The notes under the pieces are model-generated. The model did no database searches and had not been told where the DNA came from. It saw nothing but the letters and a program-made list of their open reading frames with translations. Below, piece after piece: positions 23,576 to 34,805 of a stretch of DNA of 64,000 nucleotides. The stretch spans positions 524,770 through 588,769 of the forward strand of contig CAJSYZ010000010.1 of NCBI GenBank assembly GCA_910574455.1, in the 5' to 3' direction. The position numbers were made by a program, and so were the translations under genes. The stretch is from Trichaptum fuscoviolaceum (lineage: Eukaryota > Basidiomycota > Agaricomycetes > Hymenochaetales > Trichaptaceae). Numbering within the stretch: position 1 is the stretch's first letter; each line of letters opens with the position of its first letter.

Positions 23576-26500
23576 CGCGAAGGGACTTTATGTGCGGGAA
23601 GGTTAGCGCGCAGTAGTAGAGTGCTCAGGCCGCTCTGGCTATGGTAACGATCATGGGCTCGCATGGCTCAGACTTTATAGCAAGTAAGTGTAGTCGGTGG
23701 ATGCGCAGCCTCACAAGATGGAGTGAACGAAGCCTATTCAGCGAGCGCTTCCGCTCATCTTTCCCTATTCGACCCTGCGAGAAGCGGTCCCGTATTAGAC
23801 GAGGCTATGACTCGTACTCATGCTTCGCTGGTAGTGGTGCTGATGTACTGCCTGCCCAAGGAACGCTGTGTGTACGTGACCACAGGTATGGCGCGGTTTC
23901 TATTTCACGCGGTAAGTGCACTGGGATTCTATAGGTTTCTGTTTGATTGCTTACGCAGACTCTTGTGTTACCACCATCAACCATCACCAGATTGGACATG
24001 GACTGACAGCGTTCAAGCAATTTACCCCCGCAGATGGGGGCAGTTGTCCGAGTTGCTAATAAGCGAGATCTATACACAGCCGATCGCTTGACAGATTTGG
24101 ATTATTGCCTATTCCAGCGAAGATACAACAAATGGACGCCAAGTTCCGGCAGTCGACCACTTCGTTGCTGGACACGCTCGCTCTTCATCAACAGAGTTAA
24201 TGCTTCTGCTCTTTCATTTCAAGCTTATTATCTCTTCAAGAGACTCAAAATCCCTCGTGGCGAGCTCAAACTTTCGCGATATCGAGTGGGAATATCATCA
24301 TCATCATAGACGCTGAGGCTGTTATCTATTGTACCTATCGGCCAGACATGGGTAATACCCTCCACCTTTTAGCGCTCGTTGTACAGCACTCGGAACATTG
24401 CATGCAAAGGAATTCCCTTCGATGCATTGTTGACACGACGGCCGCACACCGCCTCGTATACACCTTCTGGGACAGTTCTCTTGTCGTATCTAATCTTGTC
24501 TTCCAATTCGTCCATGCAGAAGTTCTTCTGTACCAATGGCTATGACTTGAACTGACTCACATTCAAGTGACATCTGATTCAATTTCCTTTCAAGGCGAAT
24601 CGCAGTCGGCCCACGGAAGTGCTCTACTCAGTCATTGACCCAAGCGTGCCTCCTCAGCGCCCATTCCGTGCCTGTCGGAGGTTCCGCAACTCCCAACCCA
24701 TTTTATTCGCAGGCCGAGCTCCTCAATTCCTAGTACACCTTTTGGGAAAGATTGCTTCTGCACTCTGTCCTTCCGCCCTTCTGCCGTCCGCCGCTGTAAC
24801 ACGTATACAATCGTCACCGGACCTCACCTCGCGTTTGCAATTCAACTTCGTGATAAGATTCGCTCTAAAAGTTCTTCCAATCATACTCGACCTGTATCAG
24901 GGACACGTGGAATGACGGTTTCTTCCGCCCGGGTTTTTCCTCGGTGGATGTGGAAGCAAGGCCCTAACGTCTCAAGGCGAAGTGATGTCTCTGATGCTGC
25001 GTTATTGTCGCCCGCAGTCCACGTGAAATCAGCACTCATAGTCAGGCCACAACCTGCACCAACTTCGCATCATCTCTCCTTGTCACCATGCTTCAGACGG
25101 GGAGACTCTGAGCTCGATCAGAGGTCGGCCGCAGCAGACTCGTGCTGCCATTCTGCGCAGTCAGTAAACTTAACTTTAGAAAGATTGATCTGGTGGATCC
25201 ATTGGCTTAGCGACTCGGCATCATCACCAAGCCCCTCTCTGACCCAAGCATTGTTGCTCGTTGTCCTCGGCTACTCACGGGCATTCGTTAGCTCTTCTGA
25301 TCATCCTTGTTGATTGTAGCGAATCTGGAGCAACCTGGGCCCAGCTCAAAATAGCTACAGAGAAGGCGGTCCGGACAAGACAAGCCTAGCTCCATGACAT
25401 ATGAGTACGGTCTGGCTTACGCTGGATCTACACTCTTTCCTGTCACTTATTATCGTATGTACCAGTCATCGCGTGCCGCTTCACTATTAAAGCCACAAGA
25501 GTTTCTTTAAAACTGCGGGCAAAATGTAACGTGTTGCTGAATTCGAATTCTGCGTTCGAACAACGTTAACTGAGCCTGACTGAAGATGAGTTGTTATATC
25601 ATACTTCTTTCTCCAAGAATATTTATGTGAGCTGACTTCTCGCAGCCCCATCGGTGTTGCTATCACTCCGCAGCCCCGACTTCGCGAATCTTCGGTCAGC
25701 ATGCGCATTTCCTTCCGAGGGAGCTCTTGCGTCTATCTCAGATTACTTTGAGAGCGTTAATCACCAAGCGTCTGTCGGTTATTAGTATCTTTCTTCCGAG
25801 TCCGTGCATAGCGTGGGTTGAGATCTCCATGGTCATGTCACAGAAATTACTCTGCGTGTCTGTGGTGCGCATCTTCTGGCTTTATCCATCACTCGAAGTT
25901 GTGCAATTCCAATAGCAAAGACGTCCGGCATTTTTGTCGGCTAACTGGCTTGGCTGAGCGTAACAACAAATCTCTGGAAGCGTTCTATCTACTCCCACAG
26001 GCAGGCGCTACCAAAACTTATTTTTGATCGTAGCTCTGCCCGAATGTCATGACGATCAAAGTGCGTATCACAGTGCATTCAAATCGGCTTGTATCATCTC
26101 ATATTTCAAGCAGACCGATGGGGTGAAGACTCGATCAGACAAACACCAAGCTGTACAACTGAAGATCCGGGGCACTTCACAATGCGAGACTGATGTGAGA
26201 AACACACCTAATTTCGAGTAGCCGATTAGCTCCATTGGTGAGCTATACCATTCATATCACTTCTATTTGCCAGTAGTCTTTGAATAGGGCACTGGTAATT
26301 TCCGAAAATGCGGCTATTCTGATGAACATCTACTAACCTTTTTTTTTTAGTTACGCTTCAATGAGCACATGCATCTGGCTTTGCTCGTATTGTTCAACAA
26401 TCATCTTTCTCGGAGCCAGTGGCTATATTTTCTCTCGGGCGTCAAATGCCTATAATAGCTATGCCTTACAGGTCGAACGGCGTTCAAGCCGGTGAGGCGC

Positions 26501-27744
26501 TAAATGGCTCATCTTACCTCACAGCGATTAGCAGTTTGCCTCACACATGGGAGGGTTAGATCACATCTCAGCTACTTGATCAAACATCATAAGCAAGAAA
26601 TATCAATATACATACTCTCGCTGACGCCCGAGGATGCCTAGGACTGACACCGACCGTTTCTTGATGCACTGCTTATACTCACCTCCTTCTATCAGGCGCT
26701 TAATGTCATTCGGGGATTCTTCCCGGTGATCCCTCATTGACCCAAGCTGTACCTGCGCTTGACACTTTCTGCATCTTTTCTTCAGCGCCTTGTCTTTCGG
26801 TCTTTACGAGTTCCAGTTAAGTATGGTGACACGTCCGACATTTGCTTGACAGGCTGACGCAAAGTGCAACTTATAGCCTGAGTGTCCGGACTCCCGTGCG
26901 CGTCTCGTCGGCATGTTGCTCTGCACTGCTTCTTCATCCTCTTTTCTTCCATTGGCTTCGCGTGTCATAGGCGTATAAACTTTGATACCTGTGCTCCATG
27001 CTAGCCCCTCTGCCTCTGACATCCGAAAGCGCAAGACTTCCATTCGTCCTGCTCCTTCAAGTTCGGAATTTGGCAAGTTCTCCCCTATGGGTTCAGACTC
27101 TCAGATTTCTAATCTTCTATCAAGAGGCTCTATTTTTCTCTGGTAGGGGAGGCCAGGCTCGCCGAAAGATGCAATTCGAGTGGCTGTATTTGAGTGCTGT
27201 GTTCTTCTGCTGCGATACCTTCCTCCTGTCCGGCATCTACGGGGTCCAGCTACTCTTCATCTCTCGATATAGCTAGGATTTCTGGACTCAATTTCCATTT
27301 CACATTGTGAGTCAATTAAACAATCTATCCGCAACTTTCATGACATTTTGCCTCATTCGAAGTTGATGTGTGCCAGAGCAAACTTGCGATTGATATTGAT
27401 GGATTTTCTCTCCATACTCATGCTCATATCTCTCTATGGGCTTAAGCTCATGTTAATATGCACCTATCATCTTCAGAGAATATTATGGTGAATTTCTTCA
27501 ATTTTCGTGGTTTATATGACGTAATGAAGATCATCAGCCTGAGGTTGGCTCGGCAAATCATCATGCCGAAATGAACTTGAGCCTGAGGTTGAACTTCTCC
27601 GATGTTCTGCTCCAGCTCTGCACGAACCAGTGATGTCAATGTTGAGGTTGAGTTTTTCTTCGACTTTAAGGTCACTGTCTCGACCGACTTGTTTCTTCAT
27701 TAATCCATTTCTCGAGTGGCTGAAGGAACATTTGCTATTCCTAC
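23576..27744. other. About 4.2 kb without a supportable gene
   Basis: Only short open stretches occur on both strands, none with recognisable domains, good splice context or start. There is no transposase, reverse transcriptase or retroviral motif that I can recognise. It is probably ancient decayed sequence between the DUF6699 gene and the dehydrogenase pseudogene. Confidence 0.5.
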
Positions 27745-29237
27745 CATGAAACAACTAGGTGTTCTCACAAAAAAATGACAGCTCCAAGGTTCAGACTTCA
27801 GAAACCCCCAGTGATCCAGCCTAGTCGGGACGAGATACTGATCACAAATGCCGCTCTGGCGTCTAATCCGAAGGACTGGAAGCTCCCTGCATGCGGAAAT
27901 GGAAGGCAACGACATCGCAGGGCAGTGCGTAGTAGCGCTCGGCGATGGCGTCACGGACTTGAAATTCAAGCTCAGGGACCGAGTCGCGCATCCTGCGCTC
28001 ACGAAGCTGGGCACAGGAGAGACGAAGGTGCATTATGCTTATGATAGGTCATTCACTAGACACATTGCTACATGGCTTGGGGTTCTAAGTCAAACTGGTC
28101 CGCAGTATGGCGCCTGCGCACAATACAGTATCGAGTACTACTTTTAGGATTTCGGACGCGATGGCATTCGAAGAAGTTCCCTCGCTCCCACTCACGTTAG
28201 CGACGGCAGCGCTTGGGCTCTTTGTTCGTCCTTGGCCTCTGAAGTCCAAATCCAACTTCCAGCATAACAACAGAGACTACGCCCGCAGGCTCCGGTGAGT
28301 CCGCATTTTGAAATCATTCTCACTGAATGTGATTGAATTTATGTTGTGTCCTGGTATTCACCATTGTTAGGAGCTGAGCCAAAAGAACAATCCGTTATCA
28401 TACATGTTCGGCGCCTCCTCGTCTGTGGGTACCTACGCGGTCCAGCCCACAAGCGCACAGGATTATACATGTACTTCATAGGCATAGGCATCGCCGGAGA
28501 ATCGGCGTGCGGTTGCGTTAACTCCTTGGCCGCGGACGCAGTCCTCGACTTCCGAAAATATCAAGAGCGCCGAGAAGATTGTGAGTTGACTCGCATGTCC
28601 AGTGTGCATGTGTTTACGCATTGATTGCATTACTCTTTCTCAAGTCTTCTTTTTTAGAACTCTTTTATTTGCCTTGGCTGACGTGGAACTAAGGACAAGG
28701 CAGTCACAGACTGAGAGGCGCTTGACTCACGCGTCTGCGCATACGCATTCGATGAAGTCTGCCAGAATGGGTCTCCTCTCGCCCTCACGCATGTGGTGAC
28801 CAAGGATACACCGGAAGGCGAAGAAAGGGATGACCTACAGGTACATGCTGGATTTGAGCGACGAGAAGGAACCAGTGCATGCCGATCGGCGGGGGGGGGG
28901 GGGAACCAGACTCACATACCTGGGGGCGGTTCACGGGGAAGAGCGAGGAATGCAAATGGTAAGTGATCTATCTAAATATAAATTCTCCTGCAAAGAGGCC
29001 ATATCTAATACACCACTCAATTGTCGCACGGGAACGCAGGCTCTTCCTATTCCTTGATCTGCCGGCGCACTTGACGCCGTCGCCGAGCACTCCGAGCCCA
29101 CTTAGGAAGCCCAACAGAGTCTGGTCGAAGAGGGTCTCGCCGTGCTCCAATCTAATCAGGTGGGGGCGTGCACGCGGAGAAGCTTGTCTATCGTCTATCG
29201 TATCGCAGATACACCCGGCGTATCGAAGACTGCGTAA
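27745..29237 (+). pseudogene. Medium-chain dehydrogenase pseudogene, paralogue of the 13280-14643 gene
   Basis: Blocks of the MDR gene occur in the correct order but in different frames. They are ALASNPKDWKLPA, MEGNDIAGQCVVALGDGVTD, ISDAMAFEEVPSLPLTLATA, a degenerate cofactor region (about 28370-28560), TKDTPEGEER, SLVEEGLAVLQSNQVG, EKLVYR and IADTPGVSKTA-stop (ends 29237). Lesions include a frameshift around a run of seven A near 27769, an in-frame stop in the first block, and a 7-base tandem duplication (TCTATCG twice, 29187-29200) that shifts frame inside the C-terminal motif. A G homopolymer near 28890 lies in a region that no longer aligns. The last exon is less eroded than the middle. 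Confidence 0.8.
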
Positions 29238-29847
29238 GGGGGGAAGGGAGAGGAGGGGGGCGGCGAATCTCTCACCAGGACCGCGCTCAGCGGACAGGCT
29301 CAGGCTATACACAACAAAAGACACTCGCGAATTGAATGCGCACAGTATTATCAGGCAACAGACGAACAAATACCTTGCTCCGGTAACTGTTACCACCAAG
29401 GGGGGCGTCCTGAAGACATGAAATCGTGGTCGGCATAGGCCGTGATAGTCGAGTACAAGGATTCTGAGGATACTAAGGATAGGGCTATTGTCTACCTGTT
29501 TAATTGTGCCTCTCACCGCCTGCGATCTGTCTATCGGTGAATTCGATCTTCCAGTCTTCCAGAGCTTATATGTATATTATTTTGGTATCTATAGCAAGGG
29601 AATTGGCATTATGTGGTACAGCATTTCAGACAACATTTATTTTCGTTCGTTCGTTAACTTGAATACATTATAGAGGATCGTACAAGCGTTTCGAGGCGGT
29701 GGTATTCGTGCAGTTCGTGAACATAACAAGAGGGGGGGGGTATAATTGACATGGTATATCTGTGTTCCTGAACTATTAGCAAATTTCCCAAGTAAATAGT
29801 ATAAACCAAGAAAAAAAGTGTGTGATGTGCGAAATATGACGGAACTT
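29238..29847. other. Intergenic, no supported gene
   Basis: I see nothing recognisable here. A run of nine or more G lies near 29733. Confidence 0.45.
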
Positions 29848-31428
29848 TCAGCTAGGGATCTTAGGAAGGAAGCCCATGCAGAGGTACCAGGTGCCGTCAG
29901 GATTGTAGCATGGCCATACTCCCCAGAACACAGTCCGTCCTTCCAGGAAGTCTACCCGCTTCACGCCTTCTCTCCTCTCATACTCAGATAACGCTGGGGC
30001 AGTGAGACATCGGCGGTAGCAAGCATAATGGATTCTCCGCCACCGCTCAGCTCCCCCCGGGCTTTTGAGCACAGCCGCGACATCGTCCCAAGTAATGGGG
30101 GTCTGCAGATAACTCCAGACAGCCTCGAAAATATCCCTAACCTCGATGGGCGTCTTCTTACTGAGCAAGACGGGCCCCCACGACTTGCGCATGTGCGGCA
30201 GATGCACCTGGACGTTCGCAGACTCGGGGAACGTCGCCGGCATCTTCCAGTAGTCCGTCCCCGCGAACTTGACGATACCCCCGCGGCTCGTCATGCGCCG
30301 GATCTTCTCGGGGTGGTCGACCGCCGCATCCCACAGCACGTGCGGCACCTCTGCGTTGCGGCCGTTCGGCGCGAGCCACTGCGACACGACGACCATCCCG
30401 CCCGAGAGCGCGTGCAGCGGCGGCGGCGTCCAGTTCGCGGGCGTCCAGAACGGGTCCTGCCCGGGGAGCGGGTGGCCCCCCGTGATCGCGTACATGCGCG
30501 CGAGGCTCAGCGGGCCTGCGGCGGGCGTCCACCCGCCGGGCCCCCGCCACGGCTGCCAGGGGTTGGACACGGCGTGCCAGAAGTTCTGCGCAGACATGTC
30601 GGGGTGTGGCAGCGGATGCGCCACCCATGGGTTCGGTGTCCATGTCACGCGCCCGCCCGCCCCATCGTTCCACGCCATCGTGCGTGGGAGGCCATCAGCC
30701 ACCTCGTCTGGAGAGTACCCTGCGACGCGAGGGCTGGCGTGCGGCATGGGCGTCGTCAGACCTGGAATAACCGGGTCGGAGTGTGTACGACGGTGGCGAG
30801 GCGTTGTCAATCCCGGGATGACTGGGTCGGAGCGCGTGTGTCGGTGCCCCGGTTGCCACCTCGCGTCGGTCCATCCATTGGGGAATAGAGGCGTGGGGGG
30901 CACCCACCCGGGTGGCATCTCTCGAGGCATCTGATTCCCTGGCTGCGAGTGCAGCCACGCTCTAAACAAGCTCTCGTCTGTCGATGCGTACGGATTCACA
31001 AACGGCAGCGTGCAAGGGGCATGGTAGGCAGAATACCAAGGGACATGCGGTGGTGCGCTGAATTTGATCGGTTCGCATTTCTTGTGCGGTTGCCCAGCGT
31101 AGGCGCAGAAGCGGGTCATACATGTGGCGGGCAGTGGGTCGCCATTTGAGTCTGAGTCTGGGGTTTGCATATGCGCTATGCGCTTCAACCGTCTAATCGT
31201 AGCACCAGTAGTGGGATCCTTGTAAACCTCGATCTCTGCTGGACAGTCCCATGGTGGAATAAAAAAGCTGCAACACGCGTAAGTCGATCGATATGATCCG
31301 CGTTTTTTGTGAACGTGTTTACGCACGTCATATCTGCCGATTATCCAATTGATGAGGAGCTCGATACTGTAAACCTGCTCGTCAATGTGAAAGGCATGAG
31401 AGGGAGGAGAAGTAAGAAAGCACAACAC
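29848..31428 (-). CDS. DUF6699-type protein 2, long Pro/Trp-rich N-terminus
   Basis: The C-terminal region fits DUF6699: VPHVLWDAAVDHPEKIRR, YWKMPATFPESANVQVHLPH, TPIEVRDIFEAVWSYLQTPI, and GVKRVDFLEGRTVFWGVWP near the end, finishing GFLPKIPS. The long N-terminal half is rich in Pro, Trp, Gly and His and contains a 15-17 residue repeat, present twice, with the core SDPVIPGLTTP. The 5' end is uncertain. The open frame reaches 31428, but the nearest plausible in-frame ATG is at 31170, and an intron acceptor (TTGCAG, exon from 31267) suggests an upstream exon that I could not place. Function is unknown. Confidence 0.75.
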   Translation of the reverse strand: MLCFLTSPPSHAFHIDEQVYSIELLINWIIGRYDVRKHVHKKRGSYRSTYACCSFFIPPWDCPAEIEVYKDPTTGATIRRLKRIAHMQTPDSDSNGDPLPATCMTRFCAYAGQPHKKCEPIKFSAPPHVPWYSAYHAPCTLPFVNPYASTDESLFRAWLHSQPGNQMPREMPPGWVPPTPLFPNGWTDARWQPGHRHTRSDPVIPGLTTPRHRRTHSDPVIPGLTTPMPHASPRVAGYSPDEVADGLPRTMAWNDGAGGRVTWTPNPWVAHPLPHPDMSAQNFWHAVSNPWQPWRGPGGWTPAAGPLSLARMYAITGGHPLPGQDPFWTPANWTPPPLHALSGGMVVVSQWLAPNGRNAEVPHVLWDAAVDHPEKIRRMTSRGGIVKFAGTDYWKMPATFPESANVQVHLPHMRKSWGPVLLSKKTPIEVRDIFEAVWSYLQTPITWDDVAAVLKSPGGAERWRRIHYACYRRCLTAPALSEYERREGVKRVDFLEGRTVFWGVWPCYNPDGTWYLCMGFLPKIPS

Positions 31429-33445
31429 ACCTGCGTTATATATGTAAGTCGATCTTATCTAAAGCAATTATCGCCACACAGTGGGTTTTGAGGAGCGTAT
31501 GTCCGGAAAGGGGAAATTATGGATTTGTACGATAAATCGGGGAAATGCTGTTCGGCCGGGCTGAGAGATACGGGTCCAGCCACGTATAGCGTCTCCTACG
31601 ATGAGCGAGAGGGGAAGAGAGGCAGAGGATTTGAGTAATATGCGGCGACTGCTATATAGGCGCGACTTAAGATCTTCGGTTACGATTAGGCGCCCGATAA
31701 GAGAATTTCTGCACACAAAGAACAAGAGAACGTGACGATATTCAATAAGCCTGAGGTCTGATGGTCGTATGGGGATGTGTCGAGGCGGCAGGCCCCGAAG
31801 GGTGTTAAACAAAGACGGAGGGGCGGCGGCGTCGGTAGAAATGGCGTGTCTTGTGTAGATGTGCTTGCTTAGGCCTCCTCCCGGGCAATATTTAAGGCGA
31901 GCTTGTACTCACAAAAGCGCTTAATGGTGAGGACAAATGAGCGCTCGCTTAAATTAGTTGCATAGGACGTCTTGACTGTGTGAACAGCACATCCTCTGTC
32001 CCGACGCATTCGCGTAGAAGAGACGTGCACAGGAGGGAGATCTGATTCTTTGATGATGACGAAGGTCAGCACCGGCACGTTCTGGCCTCGAGGCAGTGCT
32101 CAGGTCCGTTGCCAAAAGGAGAAAGCTACCGTCGGACAATTCACAGCCCGCATGAGCTTCGGAGCGCAAGAGCAGTAAAAATGTTGAGGCCCTTGTAGAT
32201 AGACGCTGAATGTCGTTTAGTGATAGGGAGAACTATCCTACATTCCAGCCAGTGCCCCTCGAAGTGGAGTAACTTGCCCAGCGCTTTAAAAACATCCATT
32301 CCGAAGCCGTAGCGAGGCGCAGCTTGCTTTCATCACAGAACACTTTCGAAGTGGAAGTAGTCGGTACTGTATAGGTCCGTGATGCGGGGAGGATTATTAG
32401 AGTGCAGTGGGAGGAGGAGAGTGAGTGGTAATAAGTCGTTCCGGAAGCAAACTTGATCATGAACCTTCAAGTCAAAGGCCTCGGCAGTCGCCGCATCTGG
32501 GTCGGAGCTTGAACTTTAAACCCTATGTTATAAATCTGTTCTGCCTTTCAGTAACTAAGGGAGATCTTCTACCGTAGACGCCACCATGTCAGGCTATCTC
32601 TTAAGTAACTTCGAATAAAAATCCTGCCCTTTCTGATAGTTTTCTGAAGTGGTGGTTCTCTTCTATAAACTTCATATCAATGCTCAGAATTGCTAATCTT
32701 TGCGGTCCCATACGAAAAGCTACCATGTCAGAATATCCTGTACCAGTACGTGGATGTAGCCTTAAAGGTAATGAGACTACTAGGAAGCGCACGCGCCATT
32801 TCCTTGTGCGTAGGCCGTGTACCTTATCCGAACTGCATATGCTTTACGACCATGAAGCTTAAAGCTTAATTTCATATCAATATGCGCTCAGAGTAACGTC
32901 AAATATACAATGAAGATTATATAGCTAATGTCTTCTACCCTCAACATTTTTCTCTGAACTCTGAATGTTTTTAGATGAAAATACCTCCGTGCGGGAGCAG
33001 AAAAGTAGAACCGCAATGGCTACATCCGGGGTCCTGGACGTTTTGGGCGTGGCACTTGGACCCAGCGCACCAATTCCAGACATAAGACTTTGCCACTTAG
33101 AACATCATCACCCAAAACCAAGTCTCTCCGTTTTTAAGTCTGATAGGAGTACGCAAAAGCCTAGGTCGTTGCTATGCCGCCGTGAGCTAGCTGGCAAGCC
33201 TTCTAAGATCTACCTGGCTTGATTCGCCTGCTAAAGCTCATCCTGGACCTGTCCGCACCGAAAACGGCGTGCACAATCGCACAAGCGCTGCTGGCTACAG
33301 AACACTCCGAATCTCTGCATCTTTGTCAAAATTAAGCTAGTGCGGAGCCCATGTGATTGGCATATATAACTTGCGACTGGCGTCCTGGCTTCCTGCCGCC
33401 CACATCTTAAACGCTTTTTGCTTCCACTCTACCACCATCTGAACG
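31429..33445. other. About 2 kb without a supported gene
   Basis: Short open stretches only. A pair of loosely similar segments (around 32668 and 32868, sharing CATATCAAT...GCTCAGA) hints at an old small repeat. It probably includes the promoter of DUF6699 protein 2. Confidence 0.4.
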
Positions 33446-33988
33446 ATGGACCCGCACTCGATGGACCGCACCGCACTCTGGGTGCAGGCACACTCGAACC
33501 CGCGCTCGTTGCAGGGCACGCAGCACCATACTCGGCTGAAGCGCCAGGACGGACAGTCGACGTCGCAGCAGTCGTCGCGCACGGACTTAGGAGCCCCGGA
33601 GCATGCCGCAGGGTCGAGCGGGCGGACGACGGCACGCCCGAGGCCGACGGCGTCTGTGCTCGCTGTTGCTGGATCAACTCAAGACAGCCAAATGCAAAGT
33701 CTTGCTGACGAGGAGCCCCTATCACGCCCGTCGTACGGCCACCACCGCTCCCGCTCCCAACCAAATTCCCTGACGCACGACCGACAGCCGCGTCCGCAGC
33801 TGAACCTCCCGGACAAACTATATCAAAAGGCGCCGGCGTTTGTCCAAGGGCCCCCTGGGTCGGGGTATCCCATGGTCATGTCGACGGCAGAGCCCCCTAC
33901 TTCACGATCTGCTCGGGTCGTACTGCGCGGTCCTCCAAGTCCGCCACCTCAGGTCCCTACTTCTCTCAACCCAAAGGTGCGTGACTGA
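33446..33988 (+). CDS. Possible disordered Ser/Pro/Gln-rich protein
   Basis: I do not recognise this protein. A single open frame of 180 residues starts MDPHSMDRTALWVQAHS and is rich in Ser, Arg, Gln and Pro, typical of disordered fungal proteins. It may continue through an intron (donor near 33976) into an 86-residue frame at 34007-34267. Other frames on both strands are also open here because the DNA is GC-rich, which lowers confidence. It could equally be non-coding. Confidence 0.35.
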   Translation: MDPHSMDRTALWVQAHSNPRSLQGTQHHTRLKRQDGQSTSQQSSRTDLGAPEHAAGSSGRTTARPRPTASVLAVAGSTQDSQMQSLADEEPLSRPSYGHHRSRSQPNSLTHDRQPRPQLNLPDKLYQKAPAFVQGPPGSGYPMVMSTAEPPTSRSARVVLRGPPSPPPQVPTSLNPKVRD

Positions 33989-34805
33989 ATGTAGCCCTCA
34001 TCGTCTATGCCACTAAAACAAAATATTGGTGGTGCTAGAAATCCCGACCAACAGTCCAGCGTCGTCGACCATCCCTCTCCGGCGCGACGTTCGAAGAACC
34101 ACCTCACGTTCATTCACCACTGCAACCGCGCACTAGTGGAAATAGCGAGCCGCGTGTGCAAGGCCAGGCGGACGTGCGGAGAGTGCGTGGTCGGACTGCG
34201 AGTGAATCGCGCAGGAGGTGACCTTGCAGTCTCCGTTAACACCATTCACATTCGCCCTCGGATCTAACGAATGTGAAAGACTCGAGAGTTTCGCATGGGT
34301 TTCCAAATGAATGCCTCTGTTTTTCGCCTATCCCTACTTTGCTTTAGATTCGTTTCCAATATTTTTATGGTTTCTAGAGCCTCGTTATTTTCGCCTCTGC
34401 ATTGCATTTGCTTTTCGATTCCTTAAGCGTCTGTATTGCCACTAATTTCTGTCTTCTCACATTACACGCTCGTTTACATTTGTATCTCCACTTGTATCAC
34501 AAATTGTGCCAGTCTCCTATCATGCAAATTTCCGCCATCGATTCCTTTTTATTCTTAAATTGCGGCTGAATCTTATTTTTTGCGCGAGTCACTCACTAAT
34601 GGTAACATGAAGACAACTTCACTCATTTGACTCTGTATTCCACTCAAACTTCGTATCATGAATCTTATAACTTGTAGAACACTGTCCTTACTGCAACTGT
34701 TTCGCTACCGAACTACTTTGTATTCTCCTTATTGACGTAATACATCAAATATGTACGCCGCAACAATGTGACTCTTTCTCGTCTTCTCATGACTTGGGCG
34801 CCACT
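33989..34805. other. Intergenic, no supported gene
   Basis: The 34300-34750 segment is T-rich with no open frame. It probably contains 3' ends of flanking genes. Confidence 0.4.

Noticed and set aside
26221..26260. GCCGATTAGCTCC... resembling a tRNA 5' end
   Set aside because: No anticodon arm or matching 3' acceptor stem follows.
30028..30888. 286-codon open frame on the plus strand
   Set aside because: Antisense to the DUF6699 protein 2 gene in GC-rich DNA; Arg/Pro-rich with no domain.
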